A stretch of DNA of 64,000 nt from Jiulongibacter sp024742395. Its GTDB lineage: Bacteria > Bacteroidota > Bacteroidia > Cytophagales > Spirosomataceae. Shown here piece by piece: positions 18,322 to 27,741 of the stretch; positions within the stretch are counted from its first letter, which is position 1; each line of letters opens with the position of its first letter. The notes below the pieces were generated by a model. It did not search any database. It was not told the DNA's origin and saw nothing but the letters and a program-made list of their open reading frames with translations. Both the position numbers and the translations under genes were made by a program. Where the stretch lies: NCBI GenBank assembly GCA_965249455.1, contig OZ252236.1, forward strand, positions 2,728,001 to 2,792,000, written 5' to 3'.

Positions 18322-18780
18322 TTATGCCGTTAAGTGGTCCAATAATTCCTTAGAATTAAGTCTCAAAACGGGATGTATAAAATCCGGAGCAATTTCATTC
18401 AGGGGTTCCAGAACAAAATACCTGTCTTGAATAAAAGGGTGTGGAACGGTGAGATCTGGAGTATTGAAAAACCAATGATTAAAATAGAGGATATCAATAT
18501 CAATGGTTCTGCTGGCCCACTTTTCTATTCTTTCTCTTCCCAGGGAAGATTCTATCTTTAATAGTTTTGCGATGCACTCCAATGGCCATAATTTAGTTTT
18601 GACAAGAATAACCTGGTTTAAATAATCTGGCAAATCAGTTTTCCCCCAAGCCGGAGTTTCAATAATGCTTGAAGCTTTCTCTACGATACCGATTTGCATA
18701 GATATGGCTTCAATGGCGTGATTTAGTGCCTCTTTTCTATCACCAAGATTAGAGCCTAAACCTAAAAATAGCGTATGCAT
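18322..18780 (-). CDS. folK: 6-hydroxymethyl-7,8-dihydropterin pyrophosphokinase (HPPK)
   Basis: Pyrophosphorylates hydroxymethyldihydropterin in folate synthesis. The 152-residue protein begins with FLGLGSNLGDRKEAL and has SSIIETPAWGKTDLPDYLNQV. It carries the ATP/Mg motif SRTIDIDIL and the active-site loop VPHPFIQDRYFVLEPL. No fused FolB or FolP domain. It begins 3 nt after the GGGPS stop and is the last gene of the recQ-orphan-GGGPS-folK run. Confidence 0.96.
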   Translation of the reverse strand: MHTLFLGLGSNLGDRKEALNHAIEAISMQIGIVEKASSIIETPAWGKTDLPDYLNQVILVKTKLWPLECIAKLLKIESSLGRERIEKWASRTIDIDILYFNHWFFNTPDLTVPHPFIQDRYFVLEPLNEIAPDFIHPVLRLNSKELLDHLTA

Positions 18781-18783
18781 GTA

Positions 18784-19524
18784 TCAAGTGTATTGAACTT
18801 CCGCCATTAATTTGGCAAGTTCTGTAATAAAAGAAGGATCTTTTTCAGTGGCATTGCCTACTACTATGATGTCAGCTCCGGCTTGAAGGGCTAATTCTGC
18901 CTTCACCACTGAATCAATACCACCTCCTACCAGAAGAGGGGCCTGTGTAGCTGCTTTGACCTTCCGAATGATTTTTGATGATACTGGTTTTTGAGCTCCG
19001 CTACCAGCGTCAAGATAAAGAAGCTTTAAACCCAGCATTTCACCTGCCATAGCCGTGGCGACAGCTATATCGGCTTTGTCTCCCGGAATCGGATTTGTAT
19101 TACTAATGTAGGAAGCCGTGGTTTGCTGCCCCCCATCTATTAACATATATCCGGTGGGTATAATCTCTAGACCTGATCTTTTTAAAGAGGGTGCAGCAAT
19201 GACATGTTGACCTATCAAAAACTCCGGGTTACGGCCTGAAATAAGACTCAGGAGTAATATTGCATCTGCATTCGGGTGAATATGCTGTCCATTTCCGGGA
19301 AAAAGGAGGGTAGGGATACTTTTTACCTCACAAAGTTTCTTTACAGTATAGTCAAGATTATCTGAACTGATCAGACTACCACCTACTAAGAAGTAGTCCA
19401 CTTTTGCCTGTATAGAAAGAATAATTAATTCATCGAGTGCCGCGGCATCAAGCTTGTCGGGATCAACCAAGATGGCTAAGCCTTTTTTATTTAATCCTTG
19501 TATTGAATTAAAGATTCTACTCAT
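18784..19524 (-). CDS. Geranylgeranylglyceryl phosphate synthase family prenyltransferase
   Basis: A 246-residue TIM-barrel prenyltransferase of the GGGPS/PcrB family, which attaches a polyprenyl chain to glycerol-1-phosphate. Visible elements are AILVDPDKLD (the Mg/substrate Asp), DYFLVGGSLIS, GYMLIDGGQQTTA, LYLDAGSGAQKPVS and the phosphate loop PLLVGGGIDS with IIVVGNATEK. In Archaea this makes membrane ether lipids; in Bacteroidota the family is widespread but its product in the cell is uncertain. ATG at 19524 overlaps the upstream orphan gene by 8 nt. Confidence 0.88.
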   Translation of the reverse strand: MSRIFNSIQGLNKKGLAILVDPDKLDAAALDELIILSIQAKVDYFLVGGSLISSDNLDYTVKKLCEVKSIPTLLFPGNGQHIHPNADAILLLSLISGRNPEFLIGQHVIAAPSLKRSGLEIIPTGYMLIDGGQQTTASYISNTNPIPGDKADIAVATAMAGEMLGLKLLYLDAGSGAQKPVSSKIIRKVKAATQAPLLVGGGIDSVVKAELALQAGADIIVVGNATEKDPSFITELAKLMAEVQYT

Positions 19525-19843
19525 CCTCTCTCTCCATATAGTTTTCCAAAATATCTGTAAGCTTACTTTTGGCTACGGCTAAAAGCACTGAAGTGGCAAC
19601 TCCCTTAAGTGCAGAAGAAAATATTGAAGGCTCTGTGTTTACATTTACGGCTTGCCTTTCTTCTGATTCCTCTTCGTCTTCATCTGTAAAAAGTCTACTT
19701 ATTGCGTAACCTGCTAAGACAATTCCACCTACTATAAGTGCATCTTTAGCTAAATGCTTATAGTCACCTGCTTTACTCTTTAGATCATCAGCAAATTCGT
19801 TGATTTGCTTATTGAGTGCAATTTTTTTCTCTGTTCTATTCAC
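19517..19843 (-). CDS. Small membrane-associated protein of unknown function
   Basis: About 108 residues from a GTG at 19843 (MNRTEKKIALNKQI). An in-frame TTG at 19894 would add 17 residues with no obvious homology value. One hydrophobic helix (ALIVGGIVLAGYAISRLF) follows a basic/amphipathic segment. An acidic EDEEESEERQ stretch comes next, then a second apolar segment (SALKGVATSVLLAVAK). I do not recognise the family. Its 3' end overlaps GGGPS by 8 nt, and it begins just after recQ, so it is translationally linked to lipid/folate genes. Confidence 0.6.
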   Translation of the reverse strand: MNRTEKKIALNKQINEFADDLKSKAGDYKHLAKDALIVGGIVLAGYAISRLFTDEDEEESEERQAVNVNTEPSIFSSALKGVATSVLLAVAKSKLTDILENYMEREDE

Positions 19844-19905
19844 TGCCTTATTGTGCTTTACATGCTGCAAAAATAGGAAAAAATAGGTGTTCAATCTCTA
19901 TCGAA

Positions 19906-21801
19906 TCATAATTCAGATTTGAATAGTTTGCCATTAATTAAATTCCATCTTCCTGTATCCACAAATTGGTGAATTATTTGCTCTAATGGTATTTTAGAAC
20001 TGTGAATTTTTTCAAGTTCTGAAATGGAACAAGGTAAGTGTGTTTCCAAAAGTAATCCTTCTTCAGTTAACAATCGGCCTTGATATTCCTCTTCTACTCG
20101 CTTTTTACAGTTATCGCAAATTCCACAATCCTCAACCTCATTTTCGCCAAAAAACTCTTGCAATTGAATCATGCGACATTTTCTTTGACTTTTAACGTAG
20201 TCTGTCATATGTCTGATGGCATCTGATTCTTGTTTTTTCTTTTCTTTTATCTCTTTAAAGTTCAATGGAAGTTTTTGAGCATCGAATCTATTGCCAAGAA
20301 AACTAATACCTGCACTCGTTGACTGTTTGCGATATTCAATAATTCCCAATTGATGAAGTCTGTCTAAAAAACGAATCACCTGCGTTTGCGGAATTCTGTG
20401 TGCACGGGCAATTTCTGTTTCAGAAATGAGAGAGTCATTGGCAAAAACCTCTCCGCCGTAAATTCTTAAGAGAGTTTTTACAAAGGAATCAAGGGCTTTA
20501 TTTTTTACCTGCCAATTGTACAGCTCCTTGTTAGATACTATGAATTTAAGTGTTGAAGGGCTTTGGTATGAATCATTAAGCTCTATGATTTCCTGATTCT
20601 CCAACAGTTTTAATGCATAATGTGTAGGAATGGCTTTAAATCCGAAAGTGCTGTTAAAATCAAAAAAGTCAAAATCTAATTTTTCATCAGATTGCGATCC
20701 TACAGCAAGTTTATAATAATTGCAAAGAGATTGATATACCTTACTTATGAAATCTGTAGGTGGATATTTCTGTTCTAATTGAGAGCTGAGAGTTTCAATA
20801 TCAAGGTTGTTGTACAAGAGAAATACCTCTGACATTTGACCGTCTCTTCCCGCTCTTCCTATCTCCTGATAGTAGGCTTCCATATTTTGGGGAACGTGCA
20901 AATGGAACACTCTTCTCACATCAGGCTTATCGATTCCCATTCCAAATGCATTGGTAGAAACGATGACTTGAGTTTCATTGTTAATCCAAGCATCCTGTCT
21001 TTTGGAACGCGATTCGTTGGTAAGTCCGGCGTGGTAAAAATCTGCCGATAAGCCACATTTCTTAAGAAACGATGCAGTCTCAATAGTTTGTTTTCTGGTT
21101 TTTACGTAGACAATGGCCGAAGCCTTGTCTTTTGATAAAATCTCTGCAAGCGTTCTTAATTTGTTTCCTGAACCAAGGCAGGAGATGCTGAGATTAGTTC
21201 TTTTAAAACTCATTTTAAGCACTTTGGGCTTTCTAAGTCCAAGTTGCTTTACAATATCTTCTTGTGTTCTGTCAGTGGCAGTGGCCGTTAAGGCTATCAG
21301 GGTGGCTTTGGGGCAATATTCTTTGAAGTCTTTTATTTTCAAGTAACTCGGCCTGAAATCATGTCCCCATTTTGATATGCAATGAGCTTCGTCAATAACT
21401 AGAAAACGTACTTTCATTCGCTTCGTACGTTCTATCATCAATTCTGTCAATAACCTTTCTGGTGACACATACAGAAACTTATAATCACCCAAAACAAAAT
21501 TATCGAGCGTTCTATCAATGTCTTTGTAGTGCATCCCTGAAAAAATGGCTGCAGCTCTTATCCCTCTGTCATGAAGCTGTTTGACCTGGTCTTTCATTAA
21601 GGCAATCAATGGAGTGATGACTATGGAAACCCCATCTTCATGAAGGCCAGGGACCTGAAAACAAACTGATTTTCCACCTCCGGTGGGCATTAAAGCTAAG
21701 GTGTCCTGTCTTGATATTGCGGTATTAATTATTTCTTCCTGCAGCGGTCTGAAACTATTGTATCCCCAATATTTTTGCAGAATTTCTAATGTGGACACCA
21801 T
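19906..21801 (-). CDS. recQ: RecQ family ATP-dependent DNA helicase
   Basis: Unwinds DNA 3'-5' in recombinational repair. The 631-residue protein has motif 0 YWGYNSFRPLQEEII, Walker A LMPTGGGKSVCFQVP, DEAH box VIDEAHCISKWGHDFRP, motif III ALTATAT, motif V VSTNAFGMGIDKPDVR and motif VI YYQEIGRAGRDG. The RecQ zinc subdomain Cys set is in KCRM...EDCGICDNC near residue 570. A winged-helix region precedes it (about 440-500). No clear HRDC domain is seen at the C-terminus. First gene of a four-gene leftward run. Confidence 0.93.
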   Translation of the reverse strand: MVSTLEILQKYWGYNSFRPLQEEIINTAISRQDTLALMPTGGGKSVCFQVPGLHEDGVSIVITPLIALMKDQVKQLHDRGIRAAAIFSGMHYKDIDRTLDNFVLGDYKFLYVSPERLLTELMIERTKRMKVRFLVIDEAHCISKWGHDFRPSYLKIKDFKEYCPKATLIALTATATDRTQEDIVKQLGLRKPKVLKMSFKRTNLSISCLGSGNKLRTLAEILSKDKASAIVYVKTRKQTIETASFLKKCGLSADFYHAGLTNESRSKRQDAWINNETQVIVSTNAFGMGIDKPDVRRVFHLHVPQNMEAYYQEIGRAGRDGQMSEVFLLYNNLDIETLSSQLEQKYPPTDFISKVYQSLCNYYKLAVGSQSDEKLDFDFFDFNSTFGFKAIPTHYALKLLENQEIIELNDSYQSPSTLKFIVSNKELYNWQVKNKALDSFVKTLLRIYGGEVFANDSLISETEIARAHRIPQTQVIRFLDRLHQLGIIEYRKQSTSAGISFLGNRFDAQKLPLNFKEIKEKKKQESDAIRHMTDYVKSQRKCRMIQLQEFFGENEVEDCGICDNCKKRVEEEYQGRLLTEEGLLLETHLPCSISELEKIHSSKIPLEQIIHQFVDTGRWNLINGKLFKSEL

Positions 21802-21943
21802 ACCTTTTGGTCTTAACTTACGTATAAGATTAGTGAAGCTTTAATTAATTGGTCTTGACGTTAAAGTTTTTCTGGAATTAACATTTATATTTACCAAATA
21901 CCTTAATCTGCGTTAGAAGCAGAAAAACTGTACTGCAAATATT

Positions 21944-24616
21944 ATGAAAAGAATATTACTGTCGGCCTTGGTTGTGTTATTTTCTATCACTTCTTACGCC
22001 CAGCATCCTCTTAAGAAAAGTGCTTACGTTGCTAAACCTGAGTCAAGAAAAGGAGGAGAAGTTATTTGTCCGGCCAGCCACATAGATGAAAATACTTTCA
22101 GAGATATGTCTGCTGAAGTTAAGAGGGCAATACAAGTTAAGAAAAGAGCAAGGCCAGGAGCGATAGAAGATGCTCGTTTTGAAGTAGTCTATGATCCAAA
22201 CATGCCTGAAATTGCTCAGGAGTCTTTTCAAAGAGCAGTAGACATATGGGCTGAATTGTTAAATTCATCAGTTAAGATTAACGTGATTGCTTTATGGCAA
22301 GAGCTTGGACCAAACGTTTTGGGTTCTGCTGGCCCCGGCACGTATTACAGAAATTTTGCAGGTGCAACTAAAGCGAATACTTGGTATCCAATTGCTTTGG
22401 CTGAGAAGATGTCGGGCAAAGAGCTAAATTCTCCGGATGATTTTGATATTGTAGCCAGGTTTAGTTCTGATCAAAATTGGTATTATGGTACTACGGGTAC
22501 GCCAGCTGTTGGTCAATTTGACTTTACCTCTGTAGTTCTTCATGAATTATGTCACGGCTTGGGCTTTGTAGGTTCATTGGATGTGGAGGGCACACAGGGA
22601 AGTTATGGTTTCGGTTTTGGCATTCCTGTGGTTTTTGATACGTTCGTAATCAATGAAAAGGATCAGACCGTAACGGATACCTTGCTGTTCAAAAACCCTT
22701 CAACTGGACTTAGAAATGAATTGATTTCTGAAAACTTATTCTTCAATTCCCCATTAGCAGTGAACGCTTCGGGTGGCAGTAAGGTACAACTTTATGCACC
22801 CACCATTTTTGATTCAGGCTCCAGTATTTTTCATCTTGACGATAAGAAATATCCGGCAGGAACAGAAAATTCATTAATGACTCCTTCTGCAGGAATAAGA
22901 GAAATAAACTATGATCCGGGCCCCATTACTCTTGGAATTATGCAGGAAATGGGTTGGAGAAGCACTTCTCTGATTCATACGGCTTTAAAAGATTTTGAAG
23001 CTGTATCTGAAGTGGATATAAATGTTAGGATCATTAGTGATACCACAATAAAAGAGGAAACGGCTTTGTTAAATTATGTGGTCTTAGATTTAAATACGGC
23101 TACAAGAGAATCATTAGATCAGGCACTACTCAATCCAAACAAAGTGACCTTGAAAAGAGTAGGGACAAGCGAAAACTTCACAGCCAAACTACCAGTGGAT
23201 ATTCCAGAGGCGGTAGTTGCTTATTTTTTAACGGTAACAGATAACGACGGAAGAAATGCTGTCAGTCCGGCTTCTATGCCTACAAACCCTTATTTGTTTT
23301 TTGTTGGCGACACTGATCAATGGGGACCTACCATTGAATACTATCCGCCTACGATCATAAGATCTGAAACGCCGGTAAGTTTTGTAGCCAATGTAGATGA
23401 TGACTATGAAGCAGGAATTGATACCGTGTGGGTAGAATATGAGTTAAACGGGACACCACAGCCAGCGTTTGGACTGAGTAAGTTTAATGCAGCTACAGAT
23501 TCTTCTTTTTCGCAAGGTACAGCAGATGACAGAGCCTATGTGAAACAGGCGGGAATTCCGGCACTTGCAGATAATGACATTGTGACGTTCAGAGTTCTGG
23601 CAAGGGATGTTGCAGGTAATGTGACAACTATTCCAACCACGGCCGGAGGTACAGAAACCGATAGTCCAGTAGTATCTGATAATTACGAGTTTACTGCTAC
23701 TTCATTATTAGATCCTGTAGAAGAGTATTTTACTACTTTTGATGAACCCACCACTGATTTTGCATTTACTGGATTTCAGATAAGTACTCCTGATGGTTTA
23801 TCTACTCCAGCCATGCATTCTGATAATCCTTACAAAAATGGTTTAGGTCTTTATGATCCAGTTTTTGGAACTACCTTCCTTGATTTTGATTACAATGCCA
23901 TTGCTCTTTTTAGAAAACCAATAATTCTCAAAGCGGACTCTGCTACTATCTCATGGGATGAAATTGTATTAGTAGAGCCGGGCGAAGATGGCTCTGAGTA
24001 TGGCGATACTGACTTCTGGGATTATGTGGTAGTTGAAGTTTCCCCTGATTATGGAAGCAACTGGTATGAGGCGGCTGCAGGATATGATAGTAGAGCTGAT
24101 GCGAGTTGGAACAATCTTTTCACAAGTACACTATCACCGGCCAATGCTTCTAACCCAACGAGTAATGGTACGCCGTCTCCAGCCTTGTACAGAACTAGAG
24201 AAATTGATCTGTATGATTTATTTACCGCAGAAGCTGCTGGTGCAGAAATTTTGATTCGTTTTAGACTCTACGCTGATCAATGGGTGAAAGGCTGGGGCTG
24301 GGCAATTGACAATTTGGCCATACAGGTTCCAAAACCTGCACCATTAGCGTCAGAGAAAGACTTGTTTGATTTAAAACTATCTCCAAACCCTGCCGTAGAC
24401 TTTGTAGATATTAAAGCCAAGCTTGCCAAGGCAGGTAAATCAACAGTAGAAATCTTTAATGTAAATGGTACAAGAGTAGCTTCAGAAACCTTAAGTGAAA
24501 TCTCAAATGAGATTAATCACAGAATAGATACAAGAGCTTATAAGTCGGGTTCTTATTTAATTAGCCTTCAAACAGCTGAAGGAAGACAAACTAAACGATT
24601 TGTAATTGCAAAGTAG
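21944..24616 (+). CDS. Secreted metallopeptidase-like protein with T9SS type A sorting domain
   Basis: An 890-residue exported protein. A Sec signal peptide (1-19, ending SYAQ) leads to a peptidase-like domain (about 45-345) with H200-E-L-C-H204-G-L-G, the zinc-binding HExxH. Beta-rich regions follow. The last 75 residues form a type A C-terminal domain for type IX secretion: LSPNPAVDFVDI, then VEIFNVNGTRV, then YKSGSYLISL and KRFVIAK. The product should cross the outer membrane and be anchored or released at the surface. The metzincin third His, expected at residue 210, is Gly, so catalysis is not assured. It ends in a shared hairpin terminator. Confidence 0.85.
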   Translation: MKRILLSALVVLFSITSYAQHPLKKSAYVAKPESRKGGEVICPASHIDENTFRDMSAEVKRAIQVKKRARPGAIEDARFEVVYDPNMPEIAQESFQRAVDIWAELLNSSVKINVIALWQELGPNVLGSAGPGTYYRNFAGATKANTWYPIALAEKMSGKELNSPDDFDIVARFSSDQNWYYGTTGTPAVGQFDFTSVVLHELCHGLGFVGSLDVEGTQGSYGFGFGIPVVFDTFVINEKDQTVTDTLLFKNPSTGLRNELISENLFFNSPLAVNASGGSKVQLYAPTIFDSGSSIFHLDDKKYPAGTENSLMTPSAGIREINYDPGPITLGIMQEMGWRSTSLIHTALKDFEAVSEVDINVRIISDTTIKEETALLNYVVLDLNTATRESLDQALLNPNKVTLKRVGTSENFTAKLPVDIPEAVVAYFLTVTDNDGRNAVSPASMPTNPYLFFVGDTDQWGPTIEYYPPTIIRSETPVSFVANVDDDYEAGIDTVWVEYELNGTPQPAFGLSKFNAATDSSFSQGTADDRAYVKQAGIPALADNDIVTFRVLARDVAGNVTTIPTTAGGTETDSPVVSDNYEFTATSLLDPVEEYFTTFDEPTTDFAFTGFQISTPDGLSTPAMHSDNPYKNGLGLYDPVFGTTFLDFDYNAIALFRKPIILKADSATISWDEIVLVEPGEDGSEYGDTDFWDYVVVEVSPDYGSNWYEAAAGYDSRADASWNNLFTSTLSPANASNPTSNGTPSPALYRTREIDLYDLFTAEAAGAEILIRFRLYADQWVKGWGWAIDNLAIQVPKPAPLASEKDLFDLKLSPNPAVDFVDIKAKLAKAGKSTVEIFNVNGTRVASETLSEISNEINHRIDTRAYKSGSYLISLQTAEGRQTKRFVIAK

Positions 24617-24640
24617 TTTTTTGAAGCCATTAGAATTAAG

Positions 24641-24670
24641 AAAAGGGATTGATGTGAATCAATCCCTTTT
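24641..24670. terminator. Bidirectional hairpin terminator between convergent genes
   Basis: A perfect 12-bp stem (AAAAGGGATTGA at 24641-24652 with TCAATCCCTTTT at 24659-24670) and 6-nt loop. It gives a T-rich 3' arm in both directions and lies between the T9SS gene and the MATE gene. Confidence 0.85.
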
Positions 24671-24676
24671 CTATGT

Positions 24677-26056
24677 CTAAACTTTGACTTTCTGCCACCT
24701 ATTACTTTTAAAATAAATGATTGCCATAGCGGCAAGAAATGTTTCTGCAATAATGATGGATAGGAAAACACCTGTTTCCTTCCAATCTAGAATTACGGCC
24801 ATGTAATAGGCCAATGGAATTTCGATTGCCCAGAAGCATATCAAATTAAAAATGGTAGGAGCTAATGTGTCTCCGGCACCATTAATAGCTTGGGTGATAA
24901 CCATACCTACACCGAAAAGAATATATCCGGCTGCTAAAATTTTGAGGCATAATGCACCGGTAGTTACCACTTGTGGAGTAGGGTCAAACCAGGCAATGAA
25001 AGCATCGGCAAAAATGAAAAAGAACACAGCAACCACAGCCAGGAAGGCCATATTGAAATAGGACACCATCCAGGCTGACTTGATCGCTCTTTCTGGTTTA
25101 CCTGCTCCGAGGTTCTGACCTACTAAAGTTGCCGCAGAATTAGCCAAACCCCAGGAAGGAAGAATAGTAAATACTATAATCCTCAATGCAATGGTATAAC
25201 CTGCTATTACTTCGTTTCCGTAAATTGAGAGTATTCTTACCAAGAATACCCAACTGGCCGACTGAATAAGGAATTGCCCGGCTCCTCCGGATCCAACTTT
25301 AATGATATTCAGTAGTATCTCTTTAAGCGGCTTGAAGTCGCTAAATAAGACACGTAATCGACTCCTAACATTCAATAATGCCCACAACTGATAGGAAACT
25401 CCAACCGAACGTCCTATAATGGTTGCAATTGCAGCCCCTTTTATTCCAAGACCCATTACAGGGATAAATAGGTAATCAAGTGCAATGTTTAGAATATTTG
25501 CTATGATAACTGAACGCATAGCCAACGAAGCGTTTCCAGACCCCCTCAAAGCACCACTTAAAGTGAATATCAGAATAATAATAGGAGAACTAAGGAATTG
25601 TATTTTAGTATACCACTTACCCTGAGCTATCAACTCCGAGGTTCCTCCCATTAATTCCAGGATTTTTTCAGCATAATGATATCCGGTGATGGCAATTAAA
25701 AGGCCAAGAATTACTGAAACCAAGATGACCTGTGCTAAAGCTGTGCTTGCCCCAGGATAATTTTTTTCTCCTATTCTTCGAGCAATAATGGCTGTGGCTG
25801 CACCGCTTAAACCAAAGGCTACAGAGTAAATCAGAGTTAATACAGACTCTGTTAACCCTACTGCAGCTACCCCAATGGTGCCAACATATCTGGCTACAAA
25901 AAAAGCATCTGCTAAAGCAAATAAGGCCTCAAAAGACATCTCTATTACCATAGGAATAGAAAGGTAAAAGATGGCTCTGTTTATACTGATAGATGTATAA
26001 TCTCTATCTTCGTCGCCTTGTAAGGCGTCTTTAATTAATTGAAAGATATTGGACAT
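24677..26056 (-). CDS. MATE family multidrug/Na+ efflux transporter
   Basis: A 459-residue inner-membrane antiporter with twelve hydrophobic segments in two pseudo-symmetric halves. Family marks are SIPMVIEMSFEALFALADAFFVARYVG at the first helix, ALRGSGNASLAMRS after the fourth, and SAATLVGQNLGAGKPERA in the second half. MATE proteins export cationic drugs in exchange for Na+ or H+; the substrate here is unknown. The N-terminal 25 residues are hydrophilic. The sequence ahead of its ATG can fold into a long-range stem (see repeat at 26061-26140). Confidence 0.93.
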   Translation of the reverse strand: MSNIFQLIKDALQGDEDRDYTSISINRAIFYLSIPMVIEMSFEALFALADAFFVARYVGTIGVAAVGLTESVLTLIYSVAFGLSGAATAIIARRIGEKNYPGASTALAQVILVSVILGLLIAITGYHYAEKILELMGGTSELIAQGKWYTKIQFLSSPIIILIFTLSGALRGSGNASLAMRSVIIANILNIALDYLFIPVMGLGIKGAAIATIIGRSVGVSYQLWALLNVRSRLRVLFSDFKPLKEILLNIIKVGSGGAGQFLIQSASWVFLVRILSIYGNEVIAGYTIALRIIVFTILPSWGLANSAATLVGQNLGAGKPERAIKSAWMVSYFNMAFLAVVAVFFFIFADAFIAWFDPTPQVVTTGALCLKILAAGYILFGVGMVITQAINGAGDTLAPTIFNLICFWAIEIPLAYYMAVILDWKETGVFLSIIIAETFLAAMAIIYFKSNRWQKVKV

Positions 26057-26060
26057 GAAA

Positions 26061-26140
26061 AATGATTGTTCTGTCGTGAAAGAAAGAATTATTAAGAAAT
26101 AAGAAATACCCTATGACAAGGGATTTATCGAACAATCATT
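26061..26140 (-). promoter_or_regulatory. Inverted repeat in the 5' leader of the MATE gene
   Basis: AATGATTGTTC at 26061-26071 and its perfect complement GAACAATCATT at 26130-26140 flank 58 nt, which itself contains a CCCT/AGGG mini-hairpin. In the MATE mRNA the second arm ends 4 nt before the ATG, over the ribosome loading site. This is either a structure controlling translation or an operator half-site pair. Confidence 0.4.
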
Positions 26141-26247
26141 ATTAGTACCATGGGCTTAAAATTTTCACGAAGTAAATGAAAAAAAATTAATTGCTAATAA
26201 TTTGATCGCAAATTCCTGAAAAATAAGGTCTAATTCGTAGATAATCT

Positions 26248-26255
26248 TAACTTTG
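26248..26255 (+). promoter_or_regulatory. -7 promoter element for the NhaC-type antiporter gene
   Basis: TAACTTTG fits TAnnTTTG exactly, 25 nt upstream of the ATG at 26281. No convincing -33 TTTG at 19-21 nt spacing. Confidence 0.4.
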
Positions 26256-26280
26256 AAATTGCTCTCATCATACTATCTAA

Positions 26281-27741
26281 ATGACAAATAATACACAGGA
26301 AACCCCTGAAATATCTTTACTTGAAGCACTTATTCCCGTATTTGTTTTAATCTCACTTTTGGCTTTTAATGTTTTTGTTTTTGGTGACAATGCCCTTTCG
26401 GGCTCTAATCAATTTGCCCTTCTTTTGGGTGGTGGTGTGGCCGCTATCTTAGGTTTCAGAAGAAAAATTGCCTTCACCACTATGATGAAAACAGTTGCTA
26501 ACAATATCGAGAGTACTTCTAGTGCTATTTTTATATTGCTTTTAGTAGGAGCACTCTCTGGTACCTGGCTTCTAAGCGGTATTATACCGGCCATGATTTA
26601 CTATGGCTTAAACATACTAAGCCCAGCAATATTTTTACCAGCTACTGTTGTAATATGTTCTATTATCTCAATCGCCACAGGCAGTTCTTGGACTACTTCT
26701 GCAACAGTTGGGATTGCCCTGATAGCGATAGGGAACTCTCTTGGATTTAACTTGGGCATGGTGGCAGGTGCTGTCCTTTCCGGGGCTTATTTCGGTGATA
26801 AATTATCCCCGATGTCTGATACCACTAATTTGGCCCCAGCCATGGCTGGAACAGACCTTTTTACGCATATCCGATATATGCTGTACACTACCGTTCCTAG
26901 TATAATTATAACCATTATCTTGTTTACAGTTTTGGGATTAACTCAAAGTTCGAAAGGTGTTGTAGATACTTCTGTAATGCAAGCTTCTATTACTGAAGCA
27001 TTTAATATAAATGGCTGGCTTTTTATTGTGCCAATTGTCGTTATTGGACTTATTGTTAAGAAAACTGAGCCTTTGGTTGCTCTATTTGCAGGAACATTAT
27101 TAGCCGCAGTTTTCGCTCTTATATTCCAGCCAAATTTGGTTGTAAAAGTAGGGGAGGGCTCTACCTTAGATATAACGACAGCCTATAGAGGAATTCTGAA
27201 TGCAATTACGGTTCCATCCGGAATAGAGACCACTAATGCGGAGCTCGCTGATTTGTTCTCTTCGAAAGGCATGTCAGGGATGTTAAATACCATATGGTTA
27301 ATCATTTGTGCCATGTTTTTTGGTGGCTTTATGGAGGCAATAGGAGCCTTACATGAAATTTCATCAGCATTGATGAAAGCGGCAAAAGGAGTATTTGGTT
27401 TATTTGCAAGCACTGTAGCGAGTTGCCTTGCACTTAATGTTACTGCTTCTGATCAATATTTAGCTATTGTAGTGCCAGGCAAGATGTTTAAAAAGGCTTT
27501 CAAAGATAAAGGATTGGCCCCTGAAAACTTGAGCAGAACATTAGAAGACAGTGGCACAGTAACCTCTGTTCTAATACCTTGGAATACTTGCGGGGCATAT
27601 CAATCTAATGTTTTAGGGGTGGATGTTGTTCATTATTTACCCTATGCATTCTTTAACTATATTTCTCCATTCATGACTTTAATTTTTGCTGCTTTTAGCA
27701 TCAAAATAAAAATGTTAACTGATATCCCATCTAATGATTAG
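26281..27741 (+). CDS. nhaC: Na+/H+ antiporter, NhaC family
   Basis: A 486-residue polytopic membrane protein of the NhaC/YfcC-related antiporter group, exchanging Na+ for H+ (some members exchange malate/lactate). Diagnostic stretches are IATGSSWTTSATVGIAL, GAYFGDKLSPMSDTTNLAPA and, in the second half, LNVTASDQYLAIVVPGKMFK and LEDSGTVTSVLIPWNTCGAYQ. About 11-12 hydrophobic helices. The stop lies inside the next gene's start region (8-nt overlap). Confidence 0.92.
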   Translation: MTNNTQETPEISLLEALIPVFVLISLLAFNVFVFGDNALSGSNQFALLLGGGVAAILGFRRKIAFTTMMKTVANNIESTSSAIFILLLVGALSGTWLLSGIIPAMIYYGLNILSPAIFLPATVVICSIISIATGSSWTTSATVGIALIAIGNSLGFNLGMVAGAVLSGAYFGDKLSPMSDTTNLAPAMAGTDLFTHIRYMLYTTVPSIIITIILFTVLGLTQSSKGVVDTSVMQASITEAFNINGWLFIVPIVVIGLIVKKTEPLVALFAGTLLAAVFALIFQPNLVVKVGEGSTLDITTAYRGILNAITVPSGIETTNAELADLFSSKGMSGMLNTIWLIICAMFFGGFMEAIGALHEISSALMKAAKGVFGLFASTVASCLALNVTASDQYLAIVVPGKMFKKAFKDKGLAPENLSRTLEDSGTVTSVLIPWNTCGAYQSNVLGVDVVHYLPYAFFNYISPFMTLIFAAFSIKIKMLTDIPSND

